Source: Acidobacteriota bacterium (lineage in GTDB: Bacteria > Acidobacteriota > Thermoanaerobaculia > Multivoradales > Multivoraceae). From it: 64,000 bases of DNA. Location: the NCBI GenBank assembly GCA_029263415.1, contig JAJCXN010000054.1:186001-250000 (forward strand), given 5' to 3'. Shown one piece after another: positions 63,926 to 64,000 of this stretch. The notes below the pieces were generated by a model. It was not told the DNA's origin and ran no database searches. It saw nothing but the letters and a program-made list of their open reading frames with translations. Within the stretch, counting starts at the first letter, position 1; every line of letters begins with the position of its first letter. The translations under genes and the position numbers were made by a program.

Positions 63926-64000
63926 CCTAGCGGTAGAACTGAGGTCATCCGCGCCTGGTTGCAGCGGTGCGGGCCGATCCGTTGGGTTGCTCGACCTGAG

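Overview
The window is about 64 kb of GC-rich, densely coding chromosomal DNA from a free-living Gram-negative heterotroph. Outer-membrane and periplasmic products support this: a TonB-dependent receptor, lipoproteins with lipoboxes, PilV/W/X/Y1, and a bactofilin with an M23 peptidase. Fused isobutyryl-CoA mutase, an ECF sigma factor paired with a TPR kinase, a sortilin-like exported propeller and tandem amidohydrolases occur together in marine Gammaproteobacteria and in some Acidobacteriota. I cannot choose between these from sequence alone. No rRNA, tRNA, CRISPR, insertion sequence, phage or plasmid gene was recognised, so this looks like core genome with accessory genes mixed in.

Layout. 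1-586 (-): 5' part of pntA from a TTG start, with a five-copy 11-bp repeat upstream. 1007-2236 (-): class V aminotransferase. 2514-5015 (+): metY-metX, sulfhydrylation of activated homoserine. 5125-6165 (+): a DUF3179 gene with an in-frame TGA at a conserved Cys, followed by a SECIS-like hairpin. 6224-8732: YpfJ-like zinc peptidase, a small membrane protein and a CaiB/BaiF CoA-transferase. 8739-12453: sialidase-like lipoprotein, M23 peptidase and bactofilin. 12677-16304 (-): ABC exporter plus DesK/DesR-type two-component system. 16553-20651: SDR, RdgC-like protein, Ada-AlkA fusion and Ogt. 20722-25311: MFS transporter, CAP-domain lipoprotein, GH43-like propeller and amidohydrolase. 25335-29858: IcmF and a BtuF-like protein. 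29878-31365 (-): beta-lactamase-fold lipoprotein lacking catalytic residues. 31633-38503 (+): pilVWX-pilY1. 38750-43287 (+): two genes with three amidohydrolase-like domains. 43333-45078 (-): CadC-like TPR regulator with a repeat array upstream. 45693-51541: sortilin-like protein and TonB receptor, divergent. 51745-52050: stand-alone rpsN with a terminator. 52265-56502: ABC exporter and Kef/NhaP-type antiporter. 56605-59145 (-): acyltransferase and methyltransferase. 59180-60319: NTF2-like lipoprotein and small membrane protein. 60362-63925 (-): ECF sigma factor and Ser/Thr kinase.

The most notable observation is at 5125-6165. The reading frame continues across TGA 5455-5457, which replaces the first Cys of the DUF3179 CPLC-type motif. 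A 7-bp perfect stem with a GGTCT apical loop starts 13 nt after that TGA, and GGUCU is also the apical sequence of the E. coli fdhF SECIS. I interpret this as a candidate selenocysteine form of a family not known to me as selenoproteins. A nonsense mutation or sequencing error is the alternative. No selA, selB, selC or selD is visible in the window.

Recurring themes are proteins that keep a fold but lack catalytic residues (the beta-lactamase-like protein and two of three amidohydrolase domains) and short tandem repeats in intergenic regions (602-656, 15285-15319, 20677-20710, 45365-45452).
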